From assembly GCA_023428515.1 (NCBI GenBank), contig JAEYXI010000440.1, positions 1 to 6,146 of the forward strand: DNA of 6,146 nt, written 5' to 3'. Below, in pieces: positions 1 through 6,146 of the stretch; position 1 is the stretch's first letter; every line of letters starts with the position of its first letter. Origin of the DNA: Pseudomonadota bacterium. Its GTDB lineage: Bacteria > Pseudomonadota > Alphaproteobacteria > Rhizobiales > Rhizobiaceae. The position numbers and the translations under genes are program-made. Under the pieces are notes generated by a model that was given only the letters and a program-made list of their open reading frames with translations, searched no databases and was not told where the DNA came from.

Positions 1-752
<752 letters not shown>

Positions 753-817
753 CCGCCTCGTTGTACCTCGTAGATTCGCCGCCCCGTAGCCGGCGGTTCT
801 ACACGCTTTCAAGTCCG

Positions 818-894
818 ATTGGTTGGGAAATTGGGGGAATATGGCCTCAACCCTTGGCATTATCCTGCAAAGATTCTGCCAATAACTCGCCAAT
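818..894. promoter_or_regulatory. Candidate operator: symmetrical ATTGG / CCAAT cluster
   Basis: ATTGG occurs at 818-822 and 830-834. Its reverse complement CCAAT occurs at 879-883 and 890-894, each preceded by G, so GCCAAT repeats 11 bases apart (about one helical turn). The outer pair and the inner pair share nearly the same centre, at about 856. In addition, TTGGCA at 854-859 and TGCCAA at 877-882 form a perfect 6-base inverted repeat. Repeated half-sites across a divergent promoter fit binding by a multimeric repressor such as a DeoR protein. Assigning the site to the adjacent regulator is inference. Confidence 0.4.
859..864 (-). promoter_or_regulatory. Candidate -10 element for the DeoR gene
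   Basis: On the minus strand the bases read GATAAT, five of six matching TATAAT, about 107 bases upstream of the regulator's ATG and inside the putative operator cluster. No good -35 hexamer is visible at 16-18 bases. The call rests on the -10 match and the position alone. If real, the regulator would probably repress itself. Confidence 0.25.
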
Positions 895-897
895 TCT

Positions 898-903
898 TAT
901 AAA
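898..903 (+). promoter_or_regulatory. Candidate -10 element for the kinase-demethylase operon
   Basis: TATAAA matches the sigma-70 -10 consensus at five of six positions. It lies directly downstream of the two GCCAAT repeats, which would occupy its spacer and -35 zone, so a protein bound there should block RNA polymerase. The -35 hexamer is poor. It implies a leader of roughly 160 bases before the kinase start at 1072. Confidence 0.28.
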
Positions 904-952
904 AACGGACCACCAAAACGGGCGAAAAGACAGGAAAAGCCACAAGGCTGCG

Positions 953-982
953 TTGACAATCGCGTCGAGCCTATTCGACAGT
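953..982 (+). promoter_or_regulatory. Alternative promoter with perfect -35 TTGACA
   Basis: TTGACA at 953-958 is a perfect -35 hexamer. At 17-18 bases spacing the -10 candidates (CGACAG or GACAGT, 976-982) are weak, though alphaproteobacterial -10 boxes are often degenerate. Transcription would start near 990, leaving a leader of about 80 bases before the kinase GTG. It competes with the TATAAA at 898 as the operon promoter. Confidence 0.3.
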
Positions 983-1060
983 GCCGCTCGTTCCAGAAGC
1001 CTCCGGACCTCGAAGACCAGGTGTTGAACAGTGAAAACGAGGTTGTCGAAACCGCACCGC

Positions 1061-1067
1061 AGGGAAG
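1061..1067 (+). promoter_or_regulatory. Ribosome binding site that decides the kinase start
   Basis: AGGGAAG ends 4 bases before GTG 1072 (6 bases counted from AGGGA). The competing GTG at 1021 is preceded by GAAGACCAG, a poor match. A further GTG at 1081 is too far from this site. This favours a 296-residue kinase over the longer frame. Confidence 0.6.
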
Positions 1068-1071
1068 CTTC

Positions 1072-1962
1072 GTGAGCAGCGTGGAGCATCGCATCCGCGC
1101 TCTGCCGATATGGAACGGAGCGATCTCGATCGAGCCGCTGAAAGGCGGCCTCAGCAATGAGAGTTTTCTCGTCGCCGACGCCGGCGGAAGGCATGTGGTG
1201 CGTTTCGGCAGGGATTTTCCGTTCCATCATGTCTTCCGCGAACGCGAGATCATGGCTGCAAAGGCAGCCGCTGCGGCGGGCTTTGCGCCGAAGGTGGAAT
1301 TCGCCGAGCCCGGCGTAATGGTCTCGGCCTATCTTGGCGCGAAGACTTTTGGGCCGGAGGACGTCAGGGAAAACCGGTTGCGGATCGCGCGGCTGGTGCG
1401 TGCTTTCCACGAGGAGATGCCAAGGCATGTGTCGGGCGCCGGCTTCATGTTCTGGGTGTTCCATGTCAACCGCGACTATGCGCGCACGCTCGCAGCCGGC
1501 AACAGCCGCATGGCCGACCGGCTGCCGGAGTTCCTGGCGCTGAACGACGCGCTTGAAGCAGCGCAGCAGCCGCTGCCGATCGTCTTCGGGCACAACGACC
1601 TGTTGCCCGCGAATTTCCTCGATGACGGCAAAAGGCTCTGGCTGATCGATTTCGAATATGCCGGCTTCAACACGGCGATGTTCGACCTCGCCGGCGCGGC
1701 ATCGAATGCAGAGATGACGGCGGAGCAATCGGAAGAGTTGCTCGGCGAATATTTCGGCGAGACGCCGGACAAACAACTCAAGCAATCGCATGCGGCCATG
1801 CAATGCGCGTCGCTGTTGCGTGAGGCGATGTGGTCGATGGTGTCGGAACTGCACCTCACTGCGCCCGGCGCCGACTACGTCGCCTACACGGCGGAAAACC
1901 TGGCGCGGCTGGACGCGGCGCTCGAGAATTATCAAACCGCATACGGAAAGCTCTCAGCATGA
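1072..1962 (+). CDS. Choline/ethanolamine-kinase-like phosphotransferase
   Basis: Predicted cytoplasmic ATP-dependent small-molecule kinase of the APH/choline kinase fold, 296 residues from the start chosen. The nucleotide-loop region KGGLSNESFLV begins at residue 24. R44 in HVVRFG sits where aminoglycoside kinases have Lys and choline kinases commonly have Arg. The catalytic loop HNDLLPAN is at 174-181 (H174, D176, N181). The metal-binding motif DFEYAGFN is at 193-200 (D193). The C-terminal helices (LLREAMWSMVSELH, then AYTAENLARLDAAL) are typical of the choline kinase family. I chose GTG 1072 because AGGGAAG (1061-1067) precedes it at good spacing and because family alignments should begin near VEHRIRALP. 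A GTG at 1021 in the same frame has no clear ribosome site and would add 17 residues. The stop TGA overlaps the ATG of the next gene (ATGA, 1959-1962), so the two are probably translationally coupled. The substrate is unknown: choline, ethanolamine, another amino alcohol or a sugar are all possible. Confidence 0.9.
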   Translation: MSSVEHRIRALPIWNGAISIEPLKGGLSNESFLVADAGGRHVVRFGRDFPFHHVFREREIMAAKAAAAAGFAPKVEFAEPGVMVSAYLGAKTFGPEDVRENRLRIARLVRAFHEEMPRHVSGAGFMFWVFHVNRDYARTLAAGNSRMADRLPEFLALNDALEAAQQPLPIVFGHNDLLPANFLDDGKRLWLIDFEYAGFNTAMFDLAGAASNAEMTAEQSEELLGEYFGETPDKQLKQSHAAMQCASLLREAMWSMVSELHLTAPGADYVAYTAENLARLDAALENYQTAYGKLSA

Positions 1963-4412
1963 CCCTGCCAAGCCAGGCCGCGATCGTCGTCATCGGCGGC
2001 GGCATCATCGGCTGCTCGACTGCCTATCACCTGGCACGCGACCACAAGGCCGACGTCATCCTCATCGAGCAGGGCAAGCTCACTTCGGGATCGACCTGGC
2101 ATGCGGCTGGCCTCGTCGGGCAGTTGCGTTCGTCCGCCTCGATCACCCGCGTGCTCAAATATTCGGTCGAGCTCTACAAGGGGCTGGAGGCGGAGACGGG
2201 GCTGGCGACCGGCTGGAAGATGACCGGGTGCCTGCGGCTCGCAACCAACGGGGATCGTTGGAAGGAGTTCCGCCGGCTGGCGACGACGGCGAAAAGCTTC
2301 GGCATGGAGATGCACCTCATCCCGCCGGAGGAGGTGAAGACCATGTGGCCGCTGATGGACGTCTCCGATCTCGTCGGTGCGTCCTGGCTGCCGACCGATG
2401 GACAGGCCAGCCCGTCGGACATCACCCAGTCGCTCGCCAAGGGCGCACGCATGCATGGCGCAAAGATATTCGAGGGCGTGCGCGTCACCGGCTTCGAAAT
2501 GAAAGGCGGGCGCATCGTCAAGGTGAAGACCAATCAGGGCGACATCGCCTGCGAGAAGGTGGTGAATTGCGCGGGACAATGGGCGCGGCAGGTGGGCGCG
2601 ATGGCCGGCATCAACGTGCCGCTGCAACCTGTAAAGCATCAGTACATCATTACCGAGAAGCTCGACGGACTCGCAGCCGACGCGCCGACGATCCGCGACC
2701 CCGACCGACGCACCTACTTCAAGGAAGAGGTCGGCGGGCTGGTGATGGGCGGCTACGAGCCAAATCCGCAGGCATGGGCAACGAACCTTCCCGGAGGCGA
2801 CGTGCCCGACGAATGGGAATTCCGCCTGTTCGACGACGATTTCGATCATTTCGAGCAGCATATGAGCCAGGCGATCGCGCGCGTTCCCGCTTTGGAAACC
2901 GCCGGCGTCAAGCAGATGATCAACGGTCCCGAAAGCTTTACGCCGGACGGCAATTTCATCCTGGGCGTCGCACCCGAATGCGCGAACATGTTCGTGGGCG
3001 CCGGTTTCAACGCCTTCGGCATCGCATCGGGCGGCGGCGCGGGCTGGGTGCTGGCGCAGTGGGTGGTCGATGGCGAAGCGCCGCTCGACCTCTGGACGGT
3101 CGACATCCGCCGCTTTTCCGGGCTGCACCGCGACCGGCAATGGGTCTCCGAGCGCACGCTGGAAGCCTATGGCAAGCATTATACGATCGGCTTCCCGCAC
3201 GAGGAATATGAAAGCGGCAGGCCGCGCATCGTGTCGCCGCTCTACGAACGCCTGAAGAAGCATCGCGCCGTGTTCGGCTCTAAGCTCGGCTGGGAGCGGC
3301 CCAACTGGTTCGCGCCTGAAGGCATGGAGCCCAAGGACGCCTATTCGATGGGCCGGCAGAACTGGTTCGACGCCGTCGGCGACGAGCACCAGCATGTGCG
3401 CGAGAAGGTCGGCATATTCGACCAGTCGTCCTTCGCCAAATACGAACTGACGGGAAAGGATGCGCTCAGGGCGCTCGACTGGATCTGCGCCAACGACGTC
3501 TCGAAGCCGGCGGGCCGGCTGACCTATACCCAGCTTCTCAACAGCCGCGGCGGCATCGAGGCGGACCTGACGGTCGCGCGGCTTGCCGAGGAAAAATTCT
3601 ACATCGTCACGGGCACCGGTTTCCGCACGCATGATTTTGGCTGGGTCGAGGATCATGTCGGCGCGGGACTCGATGCGAAACTGGTCGACGTCACCGAGGA
3701 TTTCGGCACGCTGTCGCTGATGGGGCCTCTCGCGAGAGACGTGCTTTCGGCGGTGACGGACGCGGATGTCTCCAATGCCGCATTTCCGTTCGGCCACGTA
3801 CGCGAGATCGGGATCGCCGGCCACACGGTGCGGGCGCTGCGCGTCACCTATGTCGGCGAGCTTGGCTGGGAACTGCATGTGCCAATCGCGGCGACCGGCG
3901 ACGTGTTCGACGCTCTGATGAAGGCGGGGGCGCCGCATGGCATAAGGCCGGTCGGATACCGCGCGCTGGAATCGCTCCGGCTCGAAAAAGGCTACCGCGC
4001 CTGGGGCTCCGACATCACGCCGAACGACACGCCTGATGAGGCCGGCCTCGGCTGGGCGGTGAAGCTCAGGAAGAACACCGATTTCCTGGGGCGGCGCGCG
4101 CTGGAGAAGGTTTCCGGCGAGCCGCTGAAGAAACGCTTCGCAGGTTTCACCGTCGACGATCCGGACGTCGTGCTTCTTGGACGAGAGACGATCCTCAGGA
4201 ATGGCGAGCCGGTGGGTTATCTTACGTCCGGCGGCTACGGCTACACGATCGGCAAGAACATCGGCTACGGCTATGTGCGCAACGCGGACGGCGTCAGCGA
4301 CGATTTCCTCGCCTCGGGCGATTACGAGCTGGTCGTGGCGATGGACCGCACGCCTGCGAGAATCTGGCTGGAGCCGATGTACGATCCGAAAGCGGAGCGG
4401 GTGAAGGGGTAG
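1959..4412 (+). CDS. FAD-dependent demethylase with GcvT-like folate domain (dimethylglycine/sarcosine dehydrogenase family)
   Basis: An 817-residue two-module enzyme. The family oxidises N-methyl groups of glycine derivatives with FAD and passes the one-carbon unit to tetrahydrofolate, giving 5,10-methylene-THF. Residues 8-365 form the DAO-type flavin domain. Its Rossmann motif GGGIIG is at 13-18, the ribose-binding acid is E37, and STWHAAGLV (45-53) has H48 at the position that carries covalent FAD in dimethylglycine dehydrogenases. HQY at 227-229 and Y253 lie where active-site residues of dimethylglycine oxidase are expected. NAFGIASGGGAGW (351-363) closes the FAD site. A central linker domain (about 368-425) leads to the GCV_T domain (about 430-700): D536 in GGIEADLTVARL matches the folate-binding Asp, followed by YVGELGWEL (631-639) and RLEKGYRAWG (674-683). 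The GCV_T C-terminal barrel ends in PMYDPKAERVKG. Length is normal and no key residue is missing. The ATG overlaps the kinase stop, and CGGAAAG (1944-1950) supplies a ribosome site. Dehydrogenase versus oxidase and the exact substrate (dimethylglycine, sarcosine or another methylamine) cannot be settled; no ETF gene is near. Confidence 0.92.
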   Translation: MTLPSQAAIVVIGGGIIGCSTAYHLARDHKADVILIEQGKLTSGSTWHAAGLVGQLRSSASITRVLKYSVELYKGLEAETGLATGWKMTGCLRLATNGDRWKEFRRLATTAKSFGMEMHLIPPEEVKTMWPLMDVSDLVGASWLPTDGQASPSDITQSLAKGARMHGAKIFEGVRVTGFEMKGGRIVKVKTNQGDIACEKVVNCAGQWARQVGAMAGINVPLQPVKHQYIITEKLDGLAADAPTIRDPDRRTYFKEEVGGLVMGGYEPNPQAWATNLPGGDVPDEWEFRLFDDDFDHFEQHMSQAIARVPALETAGVKQMINGPESFTPDGNFILGVAPECANMFVGAGFNAFGIASGGGAGWVLAQWVVDGEAPLDLWTVDIRRFSGLHRDRQWVSERTLEAYGKHYTIGFPHEEYESGRPRIVSPLYERLKKHRAVFGSKLGWERPNWFAPEGMEPKDAYSMGRQNWFDAVGDEHQHVREKVGIFDQSSFAKYELTGKDALRALDWICANDVSKPAGRLTYTQLLNSRGGIEADLTVARLAEEKFYIVTGTGFRTHDFGWVEDHVGAGLDAKLVDVTEDFGTLSLMGPLARDVLSAVTDADVSNAAFPFGHVREIGIAGHTVRALRVTYVGELGWELHVPIAATGDVFDALMKAGAPHGIRPVGYRALESLRLEKGYRAWGSDITPNDTPDEAGLGWAVKLRKNTDFLGRRALEKVSGEPLKKRFAGFTVDDPDVVLLGRETILRNGEPVGYLTSGGYGYTIGKNIGYGYVRNADGVSDDFLASGDYELVVAMDRTPARIWLEPMYDPKAERVKG

Positions 4413-4422
4413 CGCTGGTTTT

Positions 4423-4560
4423 ACCCTCCCCCTTGCGGGGAGGGTCGGCGCGCAGCGCCCGGGTGGGGGTCGACGCGACGAGCGCAAGTCCCGCGATTTC
4501 GATCGCAGCACCACCCCCCACCCGGCGGCTTCGCCGCCATCCTCCCGCAAGGGGGAGGGT
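4423..4560. repeat. Long imperfect inverted repeat with internal hairpins (Rhizobiales-type intergenic fold-back element)
   Basis: The left arm (4423-4470) and right arm (4510-4560) are reverse complements over about 48-51 bases, with a 39-base centre. Both arms share the outer block ACCCTCCCCCTTGCGGG and the inner block CGGGTGGGGG. Between these blocks each arm carries its own small hairpin: GGCGC-gca-GCGCC at 4447-4459 and GGCGGC-ttc-GCCGCC at 4524-4538. The hairpins differ in sequence but each self-pairs, so the folded shape is cruciform. It fills nearly all of the gap between two convergent genes. I recall very similar GC-rich palindromes scattered between genes in Mesorhizobium and relatives, but cannot assign a named family. 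It encodes no protein and may act as a bidirectional terminator or mRNA-end stabiliser. Confidence 0.85.
4424..4444 (+). terminator. Candidate terminator hairpin after the demethylase gene
   Basis: CCCTCCCC (4424-4431) pairs perfectly with GGGGAGGG (4437-4444) around a 5-base loop, starting 12 bases after the TAG stop. No run of T follows, so it is not a textbook intrinsic terminator. It is also the outer edge of the larger inverted repeat, and as a transcript-end structure it could work alone or with that fold. Confidence 0.35.
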
Positions 4561-4587
4561 TTCAATGTCGCGCACTACGTCGAGCGA

Positions 4588-5223
4588 TTAGGGTCGTCGG
4601 GTTAGCACAAGCCCGCGGCTCGGCACGGTGCCGGTTTCGCCGGGCATCGAGACGTAGGGCCTCGTCTCTTCCGCTCGGGTGATGAGCCCCTGCTCTTCCA
4701 ACTCGGCGATGCGGGCGGAAAAGCCGCCGTCCCAGAGCGTGTTCTTGACGGTGAGCACGATGACGCCGCCGGGGCGGCAGATGCGGATCAGTTCGTCGAG
4801 ACCCTCGACGCCGACATGGCCGGAGGTGAAGACGCCGGCCGAAATTATTCCTGCGAAATGACCGTCGGCGAATGGCAGTGGGCCGCCGAGCGCGAGCTTG
4901 TGGAATGCCTTGTAGGCGCCCTTCCCGGCAGCCTTGGCGAGCATGCCCTCGGAGATATCGAGCGCCTCGACATCAGGATAACCCATGATGCCGAGCCACT
5001 CGCCGATCAGCCCGGTGCCGGCGCCGGCATCGAGCAGAGGCGTAGCGCCGCGCGGCAGATGGCGCACCAGAAGCGCCAGGCAGATCGAGGGATGGCGATA
5101 ACCGGCGATCGCCATCTCGTGGTCGTAGGTCTCCGACCAGCGGTCGTAGAGGGCGGCAACCTCATCAGCACCCTTCGCCTCGTAGACCGCGCCGAGCGCG
5201 CCGTCGTGCTTGCCTTCAGCCAT
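4588..5223 (-). CDS. SAM-dependent class I methyltransferase, METTL27-like
   Basis: Predicted cytoplasmic methyltransferase of 211 residues with a Rossmann-like AdoMet fold (Methyltransf_11/25 type). The N-terminal segment YDRWSETYDHEM (26-37), preceded by VYEAKGADEVAAL, matches the pattern I recall for METTL27 (WBSCR27) and its bacterial relatives. Motif I is LLDAGAGTGLIG (63-74), the ribose-binding acid is D89 in LDISEGML, and the post-motif strand is RPGGVIVLTVKN. The start at 5223 is supported by AGGAG on the minus strand (5232-5236), 8 bases upstream. The open frame continues further upstream without a good start and antisense to the next gene, so the longer version is a shadow. The gene converges on the demethylase gene across the inverted repeat and diverges from the second kinase. 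The substrate is unknown; METTL27 itself had no firmly established substrate that I know of. Confidence 0.88.
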   Translation of the reverse strand: MAEGKHDGALGAVYEAKGADEVAALYDRWSETYDHEMAIAGYRHPSICLALLVRHLPRGATPLLDAGAGTGLIGEWLGIMGYPDVEALDISEGMLAKAAGKGAYKAFHKLALGGPLPFADGHFAGIISAGVFTSGHVGVEGLDELIRICRPGGVIVLTVKNTLWDGGFSARIAELEEQGLITRAEETRPYVSMPGETGTVPSRGLVLTRRP

Positions 5224-5313
5224 CGCCGTTTCTCCTGTGTCTTCAGGATCATAGCCAACCGGCCAAATCTGTGGAACGGTCGGGGAGAGAGAAATCGGGA
5301 ATCGGGGAAATTC
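5224..5313. promoter_or_regulatory. Divergent intergenic region between methyltransferase and second kinase
   Basis: A 90-base gap that must hold both start signals. On the minus side is AGGAG at 5232-5236. On the plus side are three TCGGGGA-like copies (5280-5286, 5295-5300, 5302-5308), the last serving as the ribosome site for the kinase ATG at 5314. No convincing plus-strand promoter hexamers are visible. Confidence 0.5.
5248..5275 (-). promoter_or_regulatory. Candidate promoter of the methyltransferase gene
   Basis: Read on the minus strand, TCCACA (5275-5270) and TATGAT (5253-5248) are separated by 16 bases. The -10 matches the consensus at five of six positions and the -35 at four of six. 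Transcription would begin near 5240, just ahead of the ribosome site, giving a very short leader. Confidence 0.4.
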
Positions 5314-6146
5314 ATGAGCGACGATCTGGCGCTGGCGCGCAAGGCTATGGCCGGCGTGCCTTTCCTCAGGGAATTTTCGGGGCCGATCGTCAGGCAGGGC
5401 GGCATGACCAATCTCGTCTTCCAAGTCGGCGATCATTGCCTGCGCGTCCCCGGCAAGGGCACCGAGGAATATATCGACCGCGCCAACGAGGCAGTCGCGG
5501 CGCGCGAGGCGGCGAAAGCCGACGTCAGCCCCGAAGTGCTGCATTTCGACGAGACAGGCGTGATGGTGACGCGTTTCATCGACGGCGCGCAGACCATGTC
5601 GCCGGCCGCCTTCAAGCTGAACGAGGGCGCGCCGGCGCGGGCCGGCGAAGCGTTCCGCAAACTGCACACATCAGGCGCGGTCTTTCCCTTCCGCTTCTAT
5701 CTCTTCTCGATGATCGACGATTACCTGAAGGTGCTGTCGACCAAGGATGTCGTGCTGCCCAAGGGTTATCACGACGTGCTGCGCGAGGCCGAGGAGATCA
5801 GGACGGCGCTGTCGAAGCACCCTGCCCCGCTTGTCGCCTGCCACTGCGACCCGCTCTGCGAGAACTTCCTCGACACGGGCGAGCGCATGTGGATCGTCGA
5901 CTGGGAATATTCGGGGATGAACGATCCGATGTGGGACCTCGGCGACCTCGCGGTCGAGGGCAAGTTCGGCGAGCGTGAGGAGGAGGAGATGCTCACCGCC
6001 TATTTCGGCGGCGAGCCGCAGCCGGCAGATCGCGGCCGCGTCGTCATCTACAAGGCGATGTGCGATCTCCTGTGGACGCTGTGGGGCCTGATCCAGCTCG
6101 CCAACGGCAACCCGGCAGACGACTTCAGCGCCTATGCCGACAACCG
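5314..6146 (+). CDS. Second choline-kinase-like phosphotransferase (3' end cut by window edge)
   Basis: Predicted cytoplasmic small-molecule kinase of the choline kinase/APH fold, open for 277 codons to the window edge; relatives are about 290-300 residues, so most of the protein is present. The nucleotide-loop region RQGGMTNLVFQV is at 27-38. R44 in HCLRVPG takes the Lys position, as in choline kinases. The catalytic loop HCDPLCEN is at 177-184 (H177, D179, N184), and the metal motif DWEYSGMNDPMWDL begins at D196. The C-terminal helix region YKAMCDLLWTLWGLIQL is family-typical. The ATG at 5314 is preceded by GGGGA (5304-5308). It resembles the kinase at 1072 in the same motifs but is clearly divergent, so it is a distant paralog and not a recent duplicate. 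The small-molecule substrate is unknown: choline, ethanolamine, a thiamine precursor or another amino alcohol are all possible. Confidence 0.9.
   Translation, partial: MSDDLALARKAMAGVPFLREFSGPIVRQGGMTNLVFQVGDHCLRVPGKGTEEYIDRANEAVAAREAAKADVSPEVLHFDETGVMVTRFIDGAQTMSPAAFKLNEGAPARAGEAFRKLHTSGAVFPFRFYLFSMIDDYLKVLSTKDVVLPKGYHDVLREAEEIRTALSKHPAPLVACHCDPLCENFLDTGERMWIVDWEYSGMNDPMWDLGDLAVEGKFGEREEEEMLTAYFGGEPQPADRGRVVIYKAMCDLLWTLWGLIQLANGNPADDFSAYADN

Larger units (their letters stand above)
753..1071. promoter_or_regulatory. Divergent control region between the DeoR gene and the kinase-demethylase operon
   Basis: A 319-base stretch with no convincing gene. It is visibly richer in A and T than the flanking coding sequence, especially at 815-935. 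It should carry both the regulator's promoter and the operon's promoter. It contains a cluster of ATTGG/CCAAT motifs (818-894), a GATAAT on the minus strand (859-864), a TATAAA on the plus strand (898-903) and a TTGACA (953-958). A GTG-initiated extension of the kinase frame could begin at 1021, which would shorten the region by 51 bases. Confidence 0.7.

Noticed and set aside
753..1020. Possible small gene or riboswitch (such as a glycine riboswitch) ahead of the demethylase operon.
   Set aside because: No conserved riboswitch core or coding frame with a ribosome site was recognised. The segment is better explained as a divergent promoter/operator.
847..1935. A 362-codon minus-strand frame opposite the first kinase.
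   Set aside because: Low-complexity, Arg/His-rich shadow of the kinase gene, which carries clear catalytic motifs on the plus strand. It also runs into the AT-rich control region.
1790..3211. A 473-codon plus-strand frame offset from the kinase and demethylase.
   Set aside because: Arg-rich composition without domains. It is the shifted frame of genes with clear family motifs.
4441..4540. Possible structured RNA or tRNA-like cloverleaf in the convergent gap.
   Set aside because: The hairpins are explained by the arms of the inverted repeat. No tRNA anticodon/T-loop consensus or CCA end is visible.
1932..4565. An 877-codon open frame on the minus strand antisense to the demethylase gene.
   Set aside because: Its translation is rich in Arg, His, Ala and Pro with no recognisable domain. 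It mirrors the third-position GC bias of the real plus-strand gene, and the sense frame has a full set of catalytic motifs.
5224..5667. Upstream extension of the methyltransferase frame to 359 codons.
   Set aside because: The extension lies antisense to the second kinase's N-terminal half, shows no domain, and the good ribosome site is at 5232-5236 for the start at 5223.

Overview
The window looks like part of the chromosome, or a large replicon, of a high-GC alphaproteobacterium. A Rhizobiales member of the Mesorhizobium/Phyllobacteriaceae type is the best guess. The evidence is strongly GC-biased third codon positions, the protein families present, and a long GC-rich fold-back repeat between convergent genes of a style common in these genomes. 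Genus is an inference from sequence style only.

Layout: (1) 1-752, minus strand: a DeoR-family repressor, complete at its N-terminus and cut only at its last residues by the window edge. (2) 753-1071: a comparatively AT-rich divergent control region holding near-symmetrical ATTGG/CCAAT motifs and opposing -10-like boxes. (3) 1072-1962, plus: a choline/ethanolamine-kinase-like phosphotransferase. (4) 1959-4412, plus: an 817-residue flavin demethylase fused to a GcvT-like folate domain (dimethylglycine/sarcosine dehydrogenase family), joined to the kinase by an ATGA stop/start overlap. (5) 4423-4560: a long imperfect inverted repeat with internal hairpins. (6) 4588-5223, minus: a small SAM-dependent methyltransferase resembling METTL27. 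(7) 5224-5313: a short divergent promoter region. (8) 5314 to the right edge, plus: a second choline-kinase-like phosphotransferase, truncated by the window.

How they may work together: genes 3 and 4 form a tight operon, probably controlled by the divergent DeoR regulator. The likely theme is catabolism of an N-methylated amine, with oxidative removal of a methyl group and its capture on tetrahydrofolate. The kinase would phosphorylate a small amino-alcohol-like substrate or a related compound. The substrate cannot be named from sequence, and no transporter or electron-transfer partner lies in the window. The second kinase and the methyltransferase form a separate divergent pair. Whether they belong to the same pathway is open, though two related kinases so close together is worth noting. 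No RNA gene, mobile element, CRISPR array or origin was seen.
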